A DNA stretch of 64,000 nucleotides from Gaeumannomyces sp. JS-464 (taxonomy: Eukaryota; Ascomycota; Sordariomycetes; Magnaporthales; Magnaporthaceae): positions 5,146,001 to 5,210,000 of the forward strand of contig NGZR01000001.1 in NCBI GenBank assembly GCA_002197995.1. Direction: 5' to 3'. Shown here piece by piece: positions 44,251 to 56,948 of the stretch. Within the stretch, counting starts at the first letter, position 1, and the number at the start of each line of letters is the position of its first letter. The position numbers were made by a program, and so were the translations under genes. Under the pieces are notes generated by a model. The model made no database searches. It was not told the origin of the DNA and saw nothing but the letters and a program-made list of their open reading frames with translations.

Positions 44251-46352
44251 AAAAGGATTATGTTTTAAAATAGCGTTTAGTTAAACGGGTTGCTATAACG
44301 AGCTATATGCTATATACCAGTTCGATAAAAAGGTTACCAGATAGTACTTTCGGAAATTACGAAACATTTGCATATTTAAAGTTACGAGGTTTAAATACAA
44401 TAGTAAAGGAAAATAGCGAATCGTTTCCGGGCTTAAAAATTTGGAAGAAAAAACGATACCGCTTTTTGCGGGACTTAAAAGGGAATAACTTTAACAAATA
44501 GTGCGGGGGGAAAAAAAGCCCGAAAAAAGCTTTTAAGCTAAATACACCTTTTCCGAAAGTTAAAAAATTTCGATACCGACCTTAAAGTAAACCGAAATAA
44601 TTAAAACCTCGAAACAGCCGAGTTTTAAAAACGAGCAAAAAGCCCGAACGGTATAACCTTTGTATTTATAGTTTATAAAAGCTAAGTAAGTTGGAAAAAC
44701 CAACGCGCTTTTACACCTTTTAACGTATTAAAATGTTTTTGGAACGTTAAGGTTTTAGGATATTTAAATGGCCCGTTATGCTATACCACCCCGGTAAACG
44801 GAAATAACGGTTAACTTTTATCGTAGTTTAATAACCAATAGGAAATTAAGTACGTTAGCTACCGGTTCGACGATATAAGCGAACCGGGTAAAACCGCGTT
44901 AAAACCCGAGGATTACCTTAGCGTTAATATGAAATACTTTAAACATTTGTACCTTTTTTAAGTAAAATGCATTTACGGAAAGTGCAAATTTCATTTACGA
45001 TTTAAGCTTAAATACGATTTTTTTTACGGAAATTAAAAAGCAAGCTAAAAGTTAAACCCCGTTTAGCATTTTAATTGCTACGGTAGGAATTAGCCCGGAT
45101 CGGTAGGTTTACCGCAGTTTTTAAACTTAGCGAACGGCACTTAATGCTATATGTTATTAGGATATTTAATTAGGGAAAGTGCGAAATTGTGAAATGCAAA
45201 AAGCATATATTATAAAAAGCGGAAGTTTAGCATTAAAAAATCGCGTAAGCGTACGTACCGTTTAACCCAAACAAAAAAACGAACGTACGGTATTCGTTCT
45301 TTTTATTAAAAAACTAAAAAAACTACCCAAGCGAAAGGCACGAAATTAAAAGTAAAAAAAACCGATAAAGATTTTCGCAATAGCAAAATCGAACTAACCG
45401 TACGACTTAATAACGTTCCGAATGGAATATTAAAAAAAAAAAGTTAAAGTAATAATCGATTGTAAAGCATAAAGCGATTATATATCGCTATAAGCGGTTA
45501 AATGGTATAAAATCCTTACAAATCGAAAACGTTAACCGTATTAACTAAAAACGGTCGAAAAAATACTTATCGCTTATAATAAAAAATAAATTAATTAAAA
45601 AACGTAATTAATAATATTACGCAGCCGAAATGGGAAAACGTTATTATTATATTGGATAAGCTAAATATAAAAAAAGGAAATGTAATTTTTAAAATCCCTT
45701 AACTTAGAAAAAATAATTTACGAATAAATTGGGCTACCGGTTAAGTTTAATAAAAAAAGGTATAAATAACTAAAACGGTTTACCAATTACGAATTTTAAA
45801 CCGTAAGCATAAAAAGCAACGAAAAAAGGTTACAACGGTAATAAAATTTAGCAATTTACTTTTGCATTTAGCATTAACAAATACGCGATTATTTAAAACG
45901 GAAAACGACCAAAATAGTTTAATTAATACTAAAAAACGGTTTGCGAATATTCCGAAAAAATACCATAAATAGGAGAAATTGTTTTAAAAAAACCTAAAAA
46001 CGGTGTTTTTCGAATATAAACCGTTTAATTTAAAAATTAAACTTAAGTTAAAAACGCAATTTAAATATTAAAAACTGTATTAACTTAGCCTTTAATAATA
46101 AAAAGTGTTAAAAAAACAATTAAAGGAAAATTTACAAAAAGGATATATTAAACTTTCCGATTTTTTTTTTTTTTTGTAAAATACGAAATTTTATAAAAAA
46201 AAAAAGAAAAATAAAACGGAGCAAATATGCATTAATTACCGCTTATTAAACGAAGCTACGATTAAAAATTAATATTTTTTGCTTTTTATCGACGAATTGC
46301 GAAATAAGCTCGGCAAAACCCGGTATTTTACGGTTTTAAATTTACGGAAAGC
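44251..46352 (+). pseudogene. Gypsy-A1 protease and N-terminal RT
   Basis: Protease-like region about 44500-45400 (low resolution), then RT. RT shows ICINYRLLNEATIKN near 46224-46268 and LFIDELRNKLGKTRYFTVL near 46282-46337, the fingers/palm of Gypsy RT. The conserved LDLR motif (here LNLRKA) is interrupted by LINE-B at 46353, and the next residues AYNLIRI are found at 56945. Confidence 0.8.
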
Positions 46353-46462
46353 AAAATGGGAAGCTGCTGCGACTTTAAAAACGCGTAGCCGGTTAGCCTT
46401 TCCAAATAATCCAATTCCGACGCCAAAATCGAACTCCTCGCAGCCGACTCGACCCCGGATCG

Positions 46463-47487
46463 CACCTTCCCCCGAAAAATTCTTCCCAACGGACCCACTG
46501 TTAGTGGCCGTTAAGGAAGCCCGGCCATTTTTGGTACTAATCCCACCAAAATAAGTCGGAAACGCTATATGGGCGCTAACAAGCCAATTGGCTTTGTTTT
46601 ACCCGCGTTCGCCGGCGTCCTTTTAACAACGACGACGACGACGCAACTGGGCTAAAAGTGCAGAAAAAGTAGGCTGGCAAAGGTTCGGGGTGCCTATTGC
46701 CAGCTAATGGGAAGGCCTGCACCCTTTACAGCCCAGGGCGCGCCTCGCGCGCGCCGAAACCTTCGACAATCGAATTGCTCCAACCTTCGCGCATCACCAG
46801 GCTAACCGCCCTTCGACTTCCTTTTCGCTTTCGCCTCGCGCACCGAGCCGAAACGATTCCGAAATGCATAAGAAGACTGCAGGCCGGCAAGCAGTTAAAA
46901 CACATTGGACGAATAGCCGGCCCGGCCGCCGCCGTCCCCCGCCATCTTCGCGACTCCTCGTCCTCGCCATCCTCGCGATTTCGCGTTTTTACCATCCTCG
47001 CGACTCCTCCTCGGTCGACCGCATCCTAACAATACGCACGGCGTAAGTTTGGCCTACTTAAGCACGCTATGGCCTGCTTAAGCACGCACGCGCAAGATTT
47101 TTAAAATCTTGAGCGGTTTTGTTTGTTACCCGTATCGTGCACGGCTTCGATCGTCCTACGATTGGCAAACCGCGCAGCGTACCGTTCGATGCGCGATAAA
47201 TACACAAGGAGCACACAGGGTTGGAATTAGGCCCTCCAGCCCCCGAACTTTCTTTTTTTTGGCCGGGCCTAAGGAGGGACCATTGCGGACCTCCCCGGCC
47301 AAACCCGGCCTTACTTTTTTCCCGGCACTTTGCCGGCCGACTGCGTTTCTTTACCACTCGCGGCGCTTATTGCGCCGCCCGCAGCGCTTATAGCGCCCTG
47401 GCGTTTACTCGCCCTTTTGCCGATTGCCCGCTCACCAATAAGGAGCGCCGGAATGCGGCCCAAAGACCGTGTGCCTTGGGTAGGCCG

Positions 47488-47518
<31 letters not shown>

Positions 47519-47669
47519 GCTTGCCCTATGGTTTAATTTGTTAGCCGCCTCGATAGCAACATATAGCCTCGTGTTAAGCTTAGGTAGCGCTAGCACGTCA
47601 TATGCCCCCTGGGAGGCAGGGATTGGTAAATCCCGACTAGCTGACGTTAAATATACTTTCTCTTTTTCT
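46463..47669 (+). mobile_element. Non-autonomous LINE (SIDE-like) sharing the LINE-A 3' end
   Basis: Flanked by exact 15-bp copies of CTCGACCCCGGATCG (46448-46462, 47670-47684) and inserted in the LINE-B 5' region. The last 450 bp or so align with LINE-A 3' ends (AAGGAGCGC..GAA.GCGGCCC, GTAGCGCTAGCACGTCATAT, GACGTTAAATATAC). The first roughly 750 bp do not match LINE-A, and no RT is encoded. A 27-T run lies at 47488-47514. GC-rich and little mutated, so young. It likely used LINE-A enzymes in trans. Confidence 0.85.
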
Positions 47670-47684
47670 CTCGACCCCGGATCG

Positions 47685-48900
47685 ATGCCGCATCGTGCGC
47701 GCGCGCGACGGCGCGGGCCAAAATCGATGGCGATCGATTTTGGGCTCGCGGCCAGTCGGCACGCCACGACGGTGAATCCTTTTAACGCGTTTTCGGACAC
47801 GCGGGGAAGCAGCGACACCGATACGAAACCGGCGCGCAATTGCCAAAATAAAAGAGAAAAAAAGATTATTAACAAGCTAAAGCCTTTTATAATTAATAAA
47901 AAGTTGCCGAAAATCCTGCAATTAATGTCGGAGCTAACAAAGCGAGGGATCGACGCGGAAACGGCTCGCCAGCGCGAAACCGCCGCAAAAAAAACCAATA
48001 ACTAACGACACGCTGCAAAAGCTTAAAGCAAAAATACTCGAGGAAGTTAAAAAAGCATTAGCTAATACCAAAAAGTCCTATGCCATTGCATTGGCTACGG
48101 GCTTGCCGGCCCGAATGCCGGGCGGAACCGAGTCGATTTAACCACGCTAATAGCACCCGAATACGGCGCAACCCCCACCCCGATTTATACCGTCGAAAGT
48201 CGAACGAGAAATTATCGTAAACGTAAAAAAACCTTTAAAAGCAATTAAAAAGCGATTAACGATAAACACTTTACAAACGTTAAATAATTAACTAAGCATA
48301 ATAATACGGGCAACGAAACGATTTCGGAGCGGAAACGTAGTAGTATGCTTTTAAACAAACGCAAAAAAACATAAAAAAAAAAACGACTAGGTGAAAAAAG
48401 TATTCGGCGACTAGGTAACGATCCGGGTGCGAATATACGACGTGATAATTCGAAGTTTTAAATAGGAAGCATTTCCAAAAAACCCAAACGCATTTGTTAA
48501 AAGTTTAAACGCCGAAAACCGAAACGCAAAAGTTAAATTTATATACGTGTAGCCGGCCCGGACTTTTTACGGATATGCTATGGTATTAGCCCGTATTAAA
48601 TCGATAACGGCAACGGATTAAGCATGCGAACGAAAATTCGTAATAAAAGCAGTAATTTACAATTGCGAGCTATTTATATTAAACGTTAAAGCTAACCAAT
48701 GTTATAATTGCTTCGAATAGGAATACCGTTAAAAGTTTTGCATTAAACCGAACCGGTGCCCGCATTGCGGAAAACCGAAATACTAAAAAGGAAAATACTA
48801 ATGCGACGTTTACTATTAATATTAAAAGGCCACATTTAAATGCATAAATTGCAATAAACCGCACCCGGCCTTTTACCGGGGATGCGAAATGGCATAACGC
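47685..48900 (+). pseudogene. LINE-B ORF1
   Basis: Starts plausibly at 47729 (MAIDFGLAASRHATTVNPF). It continues through a basic region (KIINKLKPFIINKKLPKIL, MSELTKRGIDAETARQRE), then a central region with many stops. Cys/His motifs lie near 48757-48890: CPHCGKPKY and CINCNKPHPAFYRGCE, as in LINE ORF1 knuckles. GC falls sharply from about 47850 onward. RNA-binding role by family. Confidence 0.7.
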
Positions 48901-48999
48901 GTTATAGGAAAAGCAAAGGAAGCATATTAAAACCGACCGAAAAGGTTTATATTAAAAGGCGCAGTTTATAAACCAATAAAAAACGTTACCTTTCCTATT

Positions 49000-51236
49000 T
49001 TCCAAGCCCGCTAACCTTTCGAAACTGGAAGGCTAACAAACCCTAGCAAAAACGAAGGAATAACTTAAATTCGGATAATAACTTAACCCGGACTTTAAAA
49101 CGCCGATTAATCGGCAAACCCCGCAAAGATTTATAATTACCCAAAAGCCGAACCGATATACGGCCGCCTCCCTTACTTATAACACATTACGCTTTTAAAA
49201 CGAGCTTCCCGCTAATTAAACCCCCCGTTACGGCAAACGAGCAAGTACGCGAAAAAGCCGAAAGGATAATGGCTTTAATAAACCTTCCCCGCCTTTCCCT
49301 TTCCTTCGAACCGCTACCGATAATAAATAGCATTAACCCGTAAAACGTATTAAAAAGCCCAAAAAAACCCGCATAGTAATTTCGATATTGTATTGGAATA
49401 TAAAAAAAAGCGGAAAAGGAAATATACCGCTATTTAGCAGGAAAAAATATAACATAATAGCTATATAAAAGCCGGAGCTAAACCGATATGGAAACCTAAA
49501 AAAACCAGCAAAATGCAAATACGAAGTGGTTTATTACCAAACCGACAACCGTTTAAACGCAGCACTATACGTCCATTAACGGTTAAACCCCGTATCGTGA
49601 AAAAGCCGAAACGAATACGATTAGGCAATAGTAACATTGCAAACCCCACTAGGAAAAATCGATATTTACTCGATATATTCGCCGGATTTAAAAGCATTAA
49701 AAAAGTGGCATACGCTATTAACAAAAATCGAAGCGCAATTATTACAATACCACGTTATACTCGTAAAGGATTTTAATATACACCACTTTATATAAAACGT
49801 TTATAATAAACAAAACGAAAAAGCAAACGTATTACTATCGTTAACGCATTAATGGAAATTCGAATTTGCAATACCTTACGAAAAGGGAACGAAAAAAAAA
49901 TTTGGCGAACGAAAAAGCATAATCGATTATGCATAGGTATTTAACGCGTTAACCGTAAAATACAAAGGTAAAAACGACGAAATAAGGGGATCGAATTACC
50001 ATTTCCAAATAATTTTGGTTAATACCGAAACGGAGCCGTTTTGGTAAAAAACCGCCGAAAAATGGGTATAAAAAAGTAAATATTAATATAAAAAACGACC
50101 AAAAAAAAGCATTGCAATTGGCCATATAGCATATCGAAATTAAAAATATAAAAATACCGGAAAATATCGATAATTAAAAAAACGTATTAATAAATTAACT
50201 AATTTTAATCGCTAACGAACTAGTACTAAAAAGGAAATTATTAATTAGTTTTAAGCTAGCATTATATTGGAATTTAAAATTTACTAAACTCGCTAAAAAA
50301 ACGAAAAGGTGCCGGCGCGCATATACGAAGCTAAAAACACAAAATAGCCATAACGAATTAAAAGCAGCGGATAAAGCTTTTATAAAGGAAAAAAAAGCGG
50401 CTAACGCGTATTAAAAAGAGTTTATTAGGGAAATATTAAAAATAAAAATAAAAAAGCTACTTTTTAAAACGTAAAACGGTAAGCGAAACTACGCAGCTAT
50501 AAAAGACGAAATTTAACTAAATTACCGGATTTGCATTAACTAAAAAACGGCAACCAGAAATTAGCCAATACCTACGCAAATAAAGTAATAGCTTTAGCGG
50601 TTAAGTTTTACCCCAGCCCGGAAGCGGATTTAACCGATATTATAAATACCGTTTAATAACGACACGTTTCACCACGCGTTTTTAATAAAACATATAGTAA
50701 ACCCGGAAAGCGGCGACGTATTAACGGCTCTTTAAAAAAAACGCAAAATTAAAAAGCCCCGGGAGCGAATAACTTATAAACGGATTTTTAAAAGCATGCG
50801 GTTAACCATGCTAGAAAGTTATATTTAAAATAATTAACGCCAGCTTAAACCTTAAATATTTCCCGAGCGTTTTCGAAACGCACACTTACAATAATGCTGC
50901 TAAAACCAGGCAAAAGTATAAAAAAATAGGAAAACAACGGGAAGAATAAAAACCGATCGCACTTTTTTCGTCCATTTCCAAAGTTATAAAAGTTATAATA
51001 AAAACGAATCGCTAACGAAACGGAAGAAAAAAAACTTTTACCGGAAAACAAAAGGTAATATAAAAAAAAATAACACCGAACTCGCCATTAAATAAATGAT
51101 AAACATAGTAATAATAGCGTAAAACCACGGCGTTATAACCTCGCTATGCAATTCGACTATTAAAAAGCATTTAATAATATTAACCATATTAAATTGCTTA
51201 ATATAATGCGAAAATAAAAATTTCCATTAAAAAATA
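49000..51236 (+). pseudogene. LINE-B ORF2, endonuclease and start of RT
   Basis: APE endonuclease relic: VILVKDFNIHHF near 49751-49787 (expected GDFN), FEFAIPYEKGTKKKFGERKS near 49859-49920, and SIIDYA following. RT fingers: KSPGANNLPTDFLKACG near 50755-50805, IINASLNLKYFPSVFETH near 50829-50885, PIALFSSISKVIKVII near 50955-51000. Interrupted by Fot-3 at 51237. Confidence 0.8.
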
Positions 51237-53095
51237 ACGTGGTTTATTAGTAAATGGGCCACATTAATTAGTAAGCCACGACACGCGACCACGCGACACT
51301 TTTTCTTTCGCAACCAATCCTCCGCCCATAATAATGTTAATAGGAAACGACGAAAGCCGGGTAATGCTTGCATTTCGAGCTTTACAATTTAATTTAAAAC
51401 TAAGCATACGAAAAGCTGCAAAAATCTACTCGGTCGCGAGAATAACTTTAACGCGTCGAAAGCGGGGCCTACCTGCTTAACGCGATACCATGCCCGGATT
51501 ACGAAAATTAACGAAATCCGAAAAGGAGGCGCTTGTTAAGTACATACTCGAGCTGGATTTTCGCGCATTCCCTTTTCGGCATTTTAGTGTTAAAAATATA
51601 GCCAACCGATTGCTCGCCGAACGCGACGCGGGTACCGTCGGTAAACGCTGGGTCGAAAAGTTCGTTAAACGCCGCCCAGAGCTCGGCACGCGCTGAATTC
51701 GAAAGTACGATTACCAAAAAGCCAAATGCGAAATCCCAAGCTCGTTTTTGCCTGGTTCGACCTTATGCGGATATATATGGCCAAATATGGCATTTTAAAT
51801 AACGACATTTACAATTTCGACGAAACCGGCTTTTTTATAAGCATAATCGCCGCCGTTATAGTTATTATAACATTAAAAGGCCGTAATAAAGCAAAGCTGG
51901 TTTAACTTGGCAACCGGGAATAGGCTATAGTTATTTAAAAGGTTAATAATTGCGGTTAAGCAATCCCCTTTTTTATTATCGTTAAAAGGCAGTATTATTT
52001 GGCCAATTGGTATTCGGAAACCGACTTTCCACGCGATTAGGTTATTGCAACGAGTTTTAACAGGTGGATTACGAACGAGCTTGGTTTGAAATAAATCCAG
52101 CATTTCGATAAACATATAGCATCGCGCGCAAATGGCCCCTATTATTTGTTAATGCTAAACGGCTACGAAAATTACCATTTGACGAATTTCGAGCTTTATT
52201 ATTAAAAATATAACATTATTACGCTTTGTATGCCTTCGCATTCGTTTTACTTTTTTTAACCGCTTAACGTTAAATGTTTTAGCCCGTTAAAAAAGGCGTA
52301 CGGTTAATAAATCGAAAATTTAATAAGGTTACACGTTAACCACGTAATTAAGGTCGAGTTTTTTTCGGCGTTTAAAACGGCATTTTTTGCTTTTATAATC
52401 GAAAAAAACATCCGGGAAGGCTTTTAAAAAGCTGGCTTTGCTTTATTCGATCCGGATTCGGTTTTGGAAAAACTGGATGTAAGGTTACGAATTTTAACTC
52501 CCTCGAAAAAGGCTTTTAAGCGACGCCGAACTTTAAACTTTTAAAACGCCTTAAACAGCTAAAGACGCAATTTCGCAGTTTAAACATATTAAAGCTTGGA
52601 TTTCCAATTACCGGAATAGCTTTCCGTTATATATATTATCGGTTATATAAATTAATATACGAAAAGGGCTAAAGCAATTATGCATCGGGTTAACCTTTTA
52701 AAGGAAAAGTGCTTCAAATTACGAAAGGCGAACGAAGCGCTAAGCAAACGCCGGAGGGTTAAAAAAACACGTGTTCGATAAAAAGGGTTACATATTGTCG
52801 AAAAGGTACGAAATGCTTTAAACCAGGAAAAGCTAAAGATAACTATAGCAAGAAATGCGCGATTATAAAGGTTAAAAAAAAGGGCGACGACGACTCGTCG
52901 GCGATATAGCATTTGCGGCAAAACCGGACACAATGCGCGCATTTATTAAAAGGAAATAAAAACGTCCGATTATATACAGTTCCGAATAGTTTAATGGATT
53001 TCTAGCGTTATTAGGTTGGCATACGCGTTAATTAACTAAAGGTCGGGGTGTCGTGGCCCACTAATTAATATGGCCCATTTACTAATAAACCACGT
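51237..53095 (+). mobile_element. Fot-3: Fot1/pogo-like DNA transposon in LINE-B RT
   Basis: 1859 bp, TA on both sides (51235-51236, 53096-53097), ends ACGTGGTTTATTAGTAAATG in inverted orientation. The plus-strand transposase starts MPGLRKLTKSEKEALVKY at 51490 with RLLAERDAGTVGKRWVEKF. DDE relics include FNFDETG-like sequence near 51815, TNELGLKWIQHFDKH-like near 52072-52120 and the expected C-terminal CGKTGHNARI near 52918-52946. Broken by stops. Confidence 0.92.
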
Positions 53096-53097
53096 TA

Positions 53098-54600
53098 ATT
53101 AAATGAATTAAAAGCTAACTTATAAATAAAACGGCCCGGTTTTAATTCGACGGAAATACGTTAGCGCTAATACTAGTAATTGCAAAAATCCCGCAAAGAT
53201 TACTATTATTACTTATATTGTTTATCCTTATATCGCGTTATTATACGATAAATTAAAAAAAATCCCAAAAATAACAATGGTTAATTTCGCCGACGATATT
53301 AACCTTTTAGCAATAAAAAGCACTATAACAAAACGATACGATTATTGGAAAAAGTTTAAAAACGTATGTAAACGTAGGCAAAATAACAAAAATAATATTT
53401 AACGTATTAAAAACCAAGCTGTTGCATTTTACTAAAGCTTTAAATTAAACCCGGGTTTGTACCGAAGCTACCCACGTATAACCATTATTAACGGCGAAAT
53501 TCCTCGGAATTTAACTGGATTATAAATTAAATTTTAAAGCTTATACTAAATAAACGAAAAGTAAATAGGAAAAATAACAATTAACGATAATAAAACTCGC
53601 AATGGTAACGTAAAAAAGCAGCTTCGCTAAAGCGAAATAATTATACGCAGTAGTATGCAAAAGCGCGATAGCGTAAAAACCGCAGCATATTACCTTCCAA
53701 CCGAATTACAAGGGCGGCTTTAAAACGCAGCTAAAAAGTTAGCGAAAAAATAGCGAATATGCTTTAAAAATGGTAGCCGGAGCATACAAAACGACGTTAT
53801 TAGCCCATTTAAAAATAAAAACTTACGTGCTACCTTTAAATTTATACTTAAACGAAAAGGTAATTAATATAAAATAAATGGCTGGAAATTGGAATAATAT
53901 AACGGATTAACAAGGCAATAACGAAAGTAACGGGCCGATTTAAAAGGTTAAAATACCGAAAACGGAGCAAAAAACCACACCTTTAAAGCGGCTAAATAAA
54001 AAAGGGATAAGCGGAACGTTAAAACCGATTTAAAATAACCCTAAAACCGAAACGCAAATTAATCCCCCGCGGAAACGAAAAAAAGTCCAAATATAAATAC
54101 GCGAAACGTAAAAACCCTAACGTAATAATAAAATGGAAGTTAAAAGTTTGCCAGCTTAACGAAAGCGGTAAGAAAAGCGAACCGGCATAAAATCGCGTGC
54201 TTAGCGAATAACCCTTTATTTACGGAGGAAATGGTTAAATATTACGAAAAAATGCTAAAAACATATAACTTAATAGCAATTTAAATTAAAACGAAAAAGT
54301 TAAGTTTAAATGCTTTCCTATTTAATAAAAACGTGTTTAACGCGGTAACGCCGCTATGCGAATGCGGCAGCGGATAAAAGGAAATAGCATAACACGTATT
54401 AACTTAATGCACCCGTTAAGATAAATAGCGGGATAGCACCGGGATAATATAAACGGATAGCCGAAAAGCATATTTAAGCTATAAAAAATAAGGAATATAC
54501 CATTTAAAAAAATAACACGCATAATGTTTAAAATTAAAAAATTAATGGATTTTAAAATAGCGAAAAAAGTAAAAAAAAAACGCGCAAAAAAAAAGGAAAA
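53098..54600 (+). pseudogene. LINE-B ORF2, RT palm to C-terminal zinc motif
   Basis: RT resumes after Fot-3. IPQ near 53192 is followed by VNFADDINLLA near 53279-53312 (FADD catalytic motif). The C-terminal CECGSG then H..C motif is near 54358-54425, as in LINE-A. No convincing RNase H motif is readable. Stops are abundant. Confidence 0.75.
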
Positions 54601-56932
54601 AAAGGAACGCTACTAAGCCGGAAAAAAACCGAACTATAAATAACTATAAAACGCTAACGAAAAATACCCCACCAAAAAACGAAAGGAAGGAAAAGTGGAC
54701 CGACGTTAACACTTTATATGCGAGCCGCAACCGGAAAAAAACCGACTAAGTTAATTATTTCCATTTTTACTTATTTCCTTTAACATTTCGTTAATAACAT
54801 CCTCCCGACATTTAGCTAAAATCCGACCGAAAATAAAGTTAAAAGGATTTTGCACGAAAAACACTTAGCAAATATAAAAAGGTTAGCGAACCGGAGGAAA
54901 ACAGCGATATAAAAGGAAATATTAACAAACTCGTATTTTAACCCGCTTTAAAGCTAACGCCTTTATCCGAATGCGGTTAAACGAGTCCCACACATCGATA
55001 ATTTTAAAAGCCTAACCTAATATGGCTTACGCCGAAAGCACCATATTGCCGAAAAGGGAACGAACGAAACCCGAGCTACCAAATGCAGTTATAACAGTAA
55101 AAGCGCTTTTTAAGCTGGAAAAAAGAGCGCGAAAACCCAGCATTAAAAAGGACGCCGAACCGCTTTCCGATATTTTTCGCAAATTAAACGTAGCCGGCGA
55201 TAGCGTGTTTTAAAATGGTATAACGAAATTAAAAAAAAGCATTAGTAATAAAATATATAGCACCGAAATAAACCGTTATAAATTTTAGCGGTATAAGCGA
55301 CTTTCGTTAAAACATTTTTTAAATCGGCAGCAGTTTTAAAAAGGGATTAAATATAGCGCTAATAAGTACGAAAAACGCCGTAAATTTAATTTTTAATGCT
55401 AGCGAAAGGTTACTAAAGCGGAACCGATAAATTAGTAATAAAAAAACGTAATAAAAAAAGGAGGAAAAAAAATAACAAATTTAAACGCAAGCACCGCGCG
55501 AAAAGGCGCACCCCACACAAATTAAAACGCGAAAGCTAAAAATAAAAATTAGCACGACCGAAACCGAGCAAAAAAAAAAGCGAAGCAAATAAAAAAATAT
55601 AAGCCTTATAATAGCATCCCCGAACGGCGCCGGCACCATTAATACCGTTAGCGAAACGTTGGATATAACTAATACAAATTTTGCAAGTAAACCTAAAAAG
55701 TTAGCGAAGCGGGATAAAAAAAGGAACGATACGAAAGATATATACTATCGAGTTATAAAAAATGTAACCTGGAAAAAAGTAATCGCCGCTTTGTACTTCT
55801 TTAATAGTATAAACGGTAAAGTTAAAAGAAAAAAAAAGAAATTAGTAAAAAATAGGGAACGAAGCGGTGCAAAACCGCATTTACAGCTTTAACGCGGGGG
55901 TTTAAAGCAACGCCGGTTTTAAAGTTCGTCGTTGTCGTTAGAGCTGGAAAATGGGTGCTCGTCGCGATCGCTACGAGAAGGAGCAGGCGCAAAGTCGCTA
56001 CTACCACCGCTGCCGCTATGGCCGCCGCGCGCATTACCGCGCGCGCCGCGCGAGGAGGAAAACGGGGAGTTTTGTTTTTAAAAGCCATAATGCAGGAAGA
56101 TAGGAGCCGGAAAGGGAACGAGGCGCGGGAGGGCAGGTGTAAAAGCGCGCGGAAGGATGCGCGAAAATTGAAAGCAAAAGTGGGAAAAAAGGATTAAAAG
56201 TTATAACAAAAAGATTAAAAAAGGGCGAAAAAAAAGGGTAAAAACCTTTGGAAGTAAAAAGGGAAAAAACGGTGGAAACCCGCACCCGGAAGGAAATAAA
56301 GGCATAACCGGAAAGCACGATATAAATAAGGCAAAAGTAATATAATTACGAAAACGGCGAATTAATAAAAAAATCGGATGCGCGTTATAAGCGAGGAAAT
56401 AATCCGCAACCAGAGCGTTACTTTTGGAAGCGAATAACATAATTACGTCGAATTACCCGATGTTAACCACAACCCTCGAACTTTACGGAGCAACCACGCG
56501 ATTAAGCATTAAAGCGGGACCGAAAAACCTCGAACGCGGATAACCAGGCCGCCGTAACTAACCGAACTAACATTACCATTACTAATATTACTATAAAAAG
56601 AGAAAACCCGATACCGGGCGCTATTTAAGCGCAATATGCATTCCTTATAATCTTTCCTTTGCGTACTTTCCTATTGTTACTATTAATTATAAAGACGCTT
56701 CCGCGATGGAACTTTTAAAAGCAGTTGCAAGAATTAAACAAACGGCACTACTGTTTAACATAGCAAAAACCGTATACGAAAAGCAAACATGGTTTTTATT
56801 TCCAAGCTACCGAGCCGGATGCGGTCCGCATTCGGAAACGAGTTTAAAGGTTTTTACATGTATATAAAACAGTAGAAGCACCGAGGTTTTTACAAACATA
56901 ACGGCAGTATAACTAATAAATAAATAAATAAA
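54601..56932 (+). other. LINE-B 3' region with coding-like stretch and AATA tail
   Basis: This 2.3-kb tail is long for a LINE 3' region. From 55022 a plus-strand frame reads MAYAESTILPKRERTKPEL, KDAEPLSDIFRKLNVAGDS and, after a stop, NGITKLKKS, YKRLSLKHFLNRQQF, SANKYEKRRKFNF, with about a dozen stops to 55640. Another frame at 55659-55890 is Lys-rich. I do not recognise these. The region ends with AATAAATA repeats at 56915-56935. Confidence 0.5.
55880..56175. other. GC-rich island in otherwise RIP-depleted sequence
   Basis: A sharp switch to GC-rich sequence (GCCGCCGCGCGCATTACCGC and similar), between AT-rich flanks. The frames here are low-complexity Ala/Arg-rich. Consistent with a segment that escaped RIP. 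Confidence 0.7.
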
Positions 56933-56948
56933 TAAATTTACGAAAAGC

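Larger units (their letters stand above)
46353..56932 (+). mobile_element. LINE-B, second Tad-like LINE inserted in Gypsy-A1 RT
   Basis: Flanked by TAAATTTACGGAAAGC (46337-46352) and TAAATTTACGAAAAGC (56933-56948), a 16-bp duplication with one G/A difference. It ends in AATA repeats. Gypsy RT reads across the gap. Its own sequence is about 7.5 kb after removing two nested insertions. It has ORF1 with CCHC motifs, then ORF2 with endonuclease, RT and C-terminal zinc motif. Strongly RIP-damaged except for GC-rich stretches at the 5' end and near 55880-56175. Confidence 0.88.

Noticed and set aside
47432..47998. 188-codon minus-strand open frame crossing 47488-47514
   Set aside because: It crosses the boundary of two elements and is anchored on the T-run (poly-Lys); not biologically coherent.
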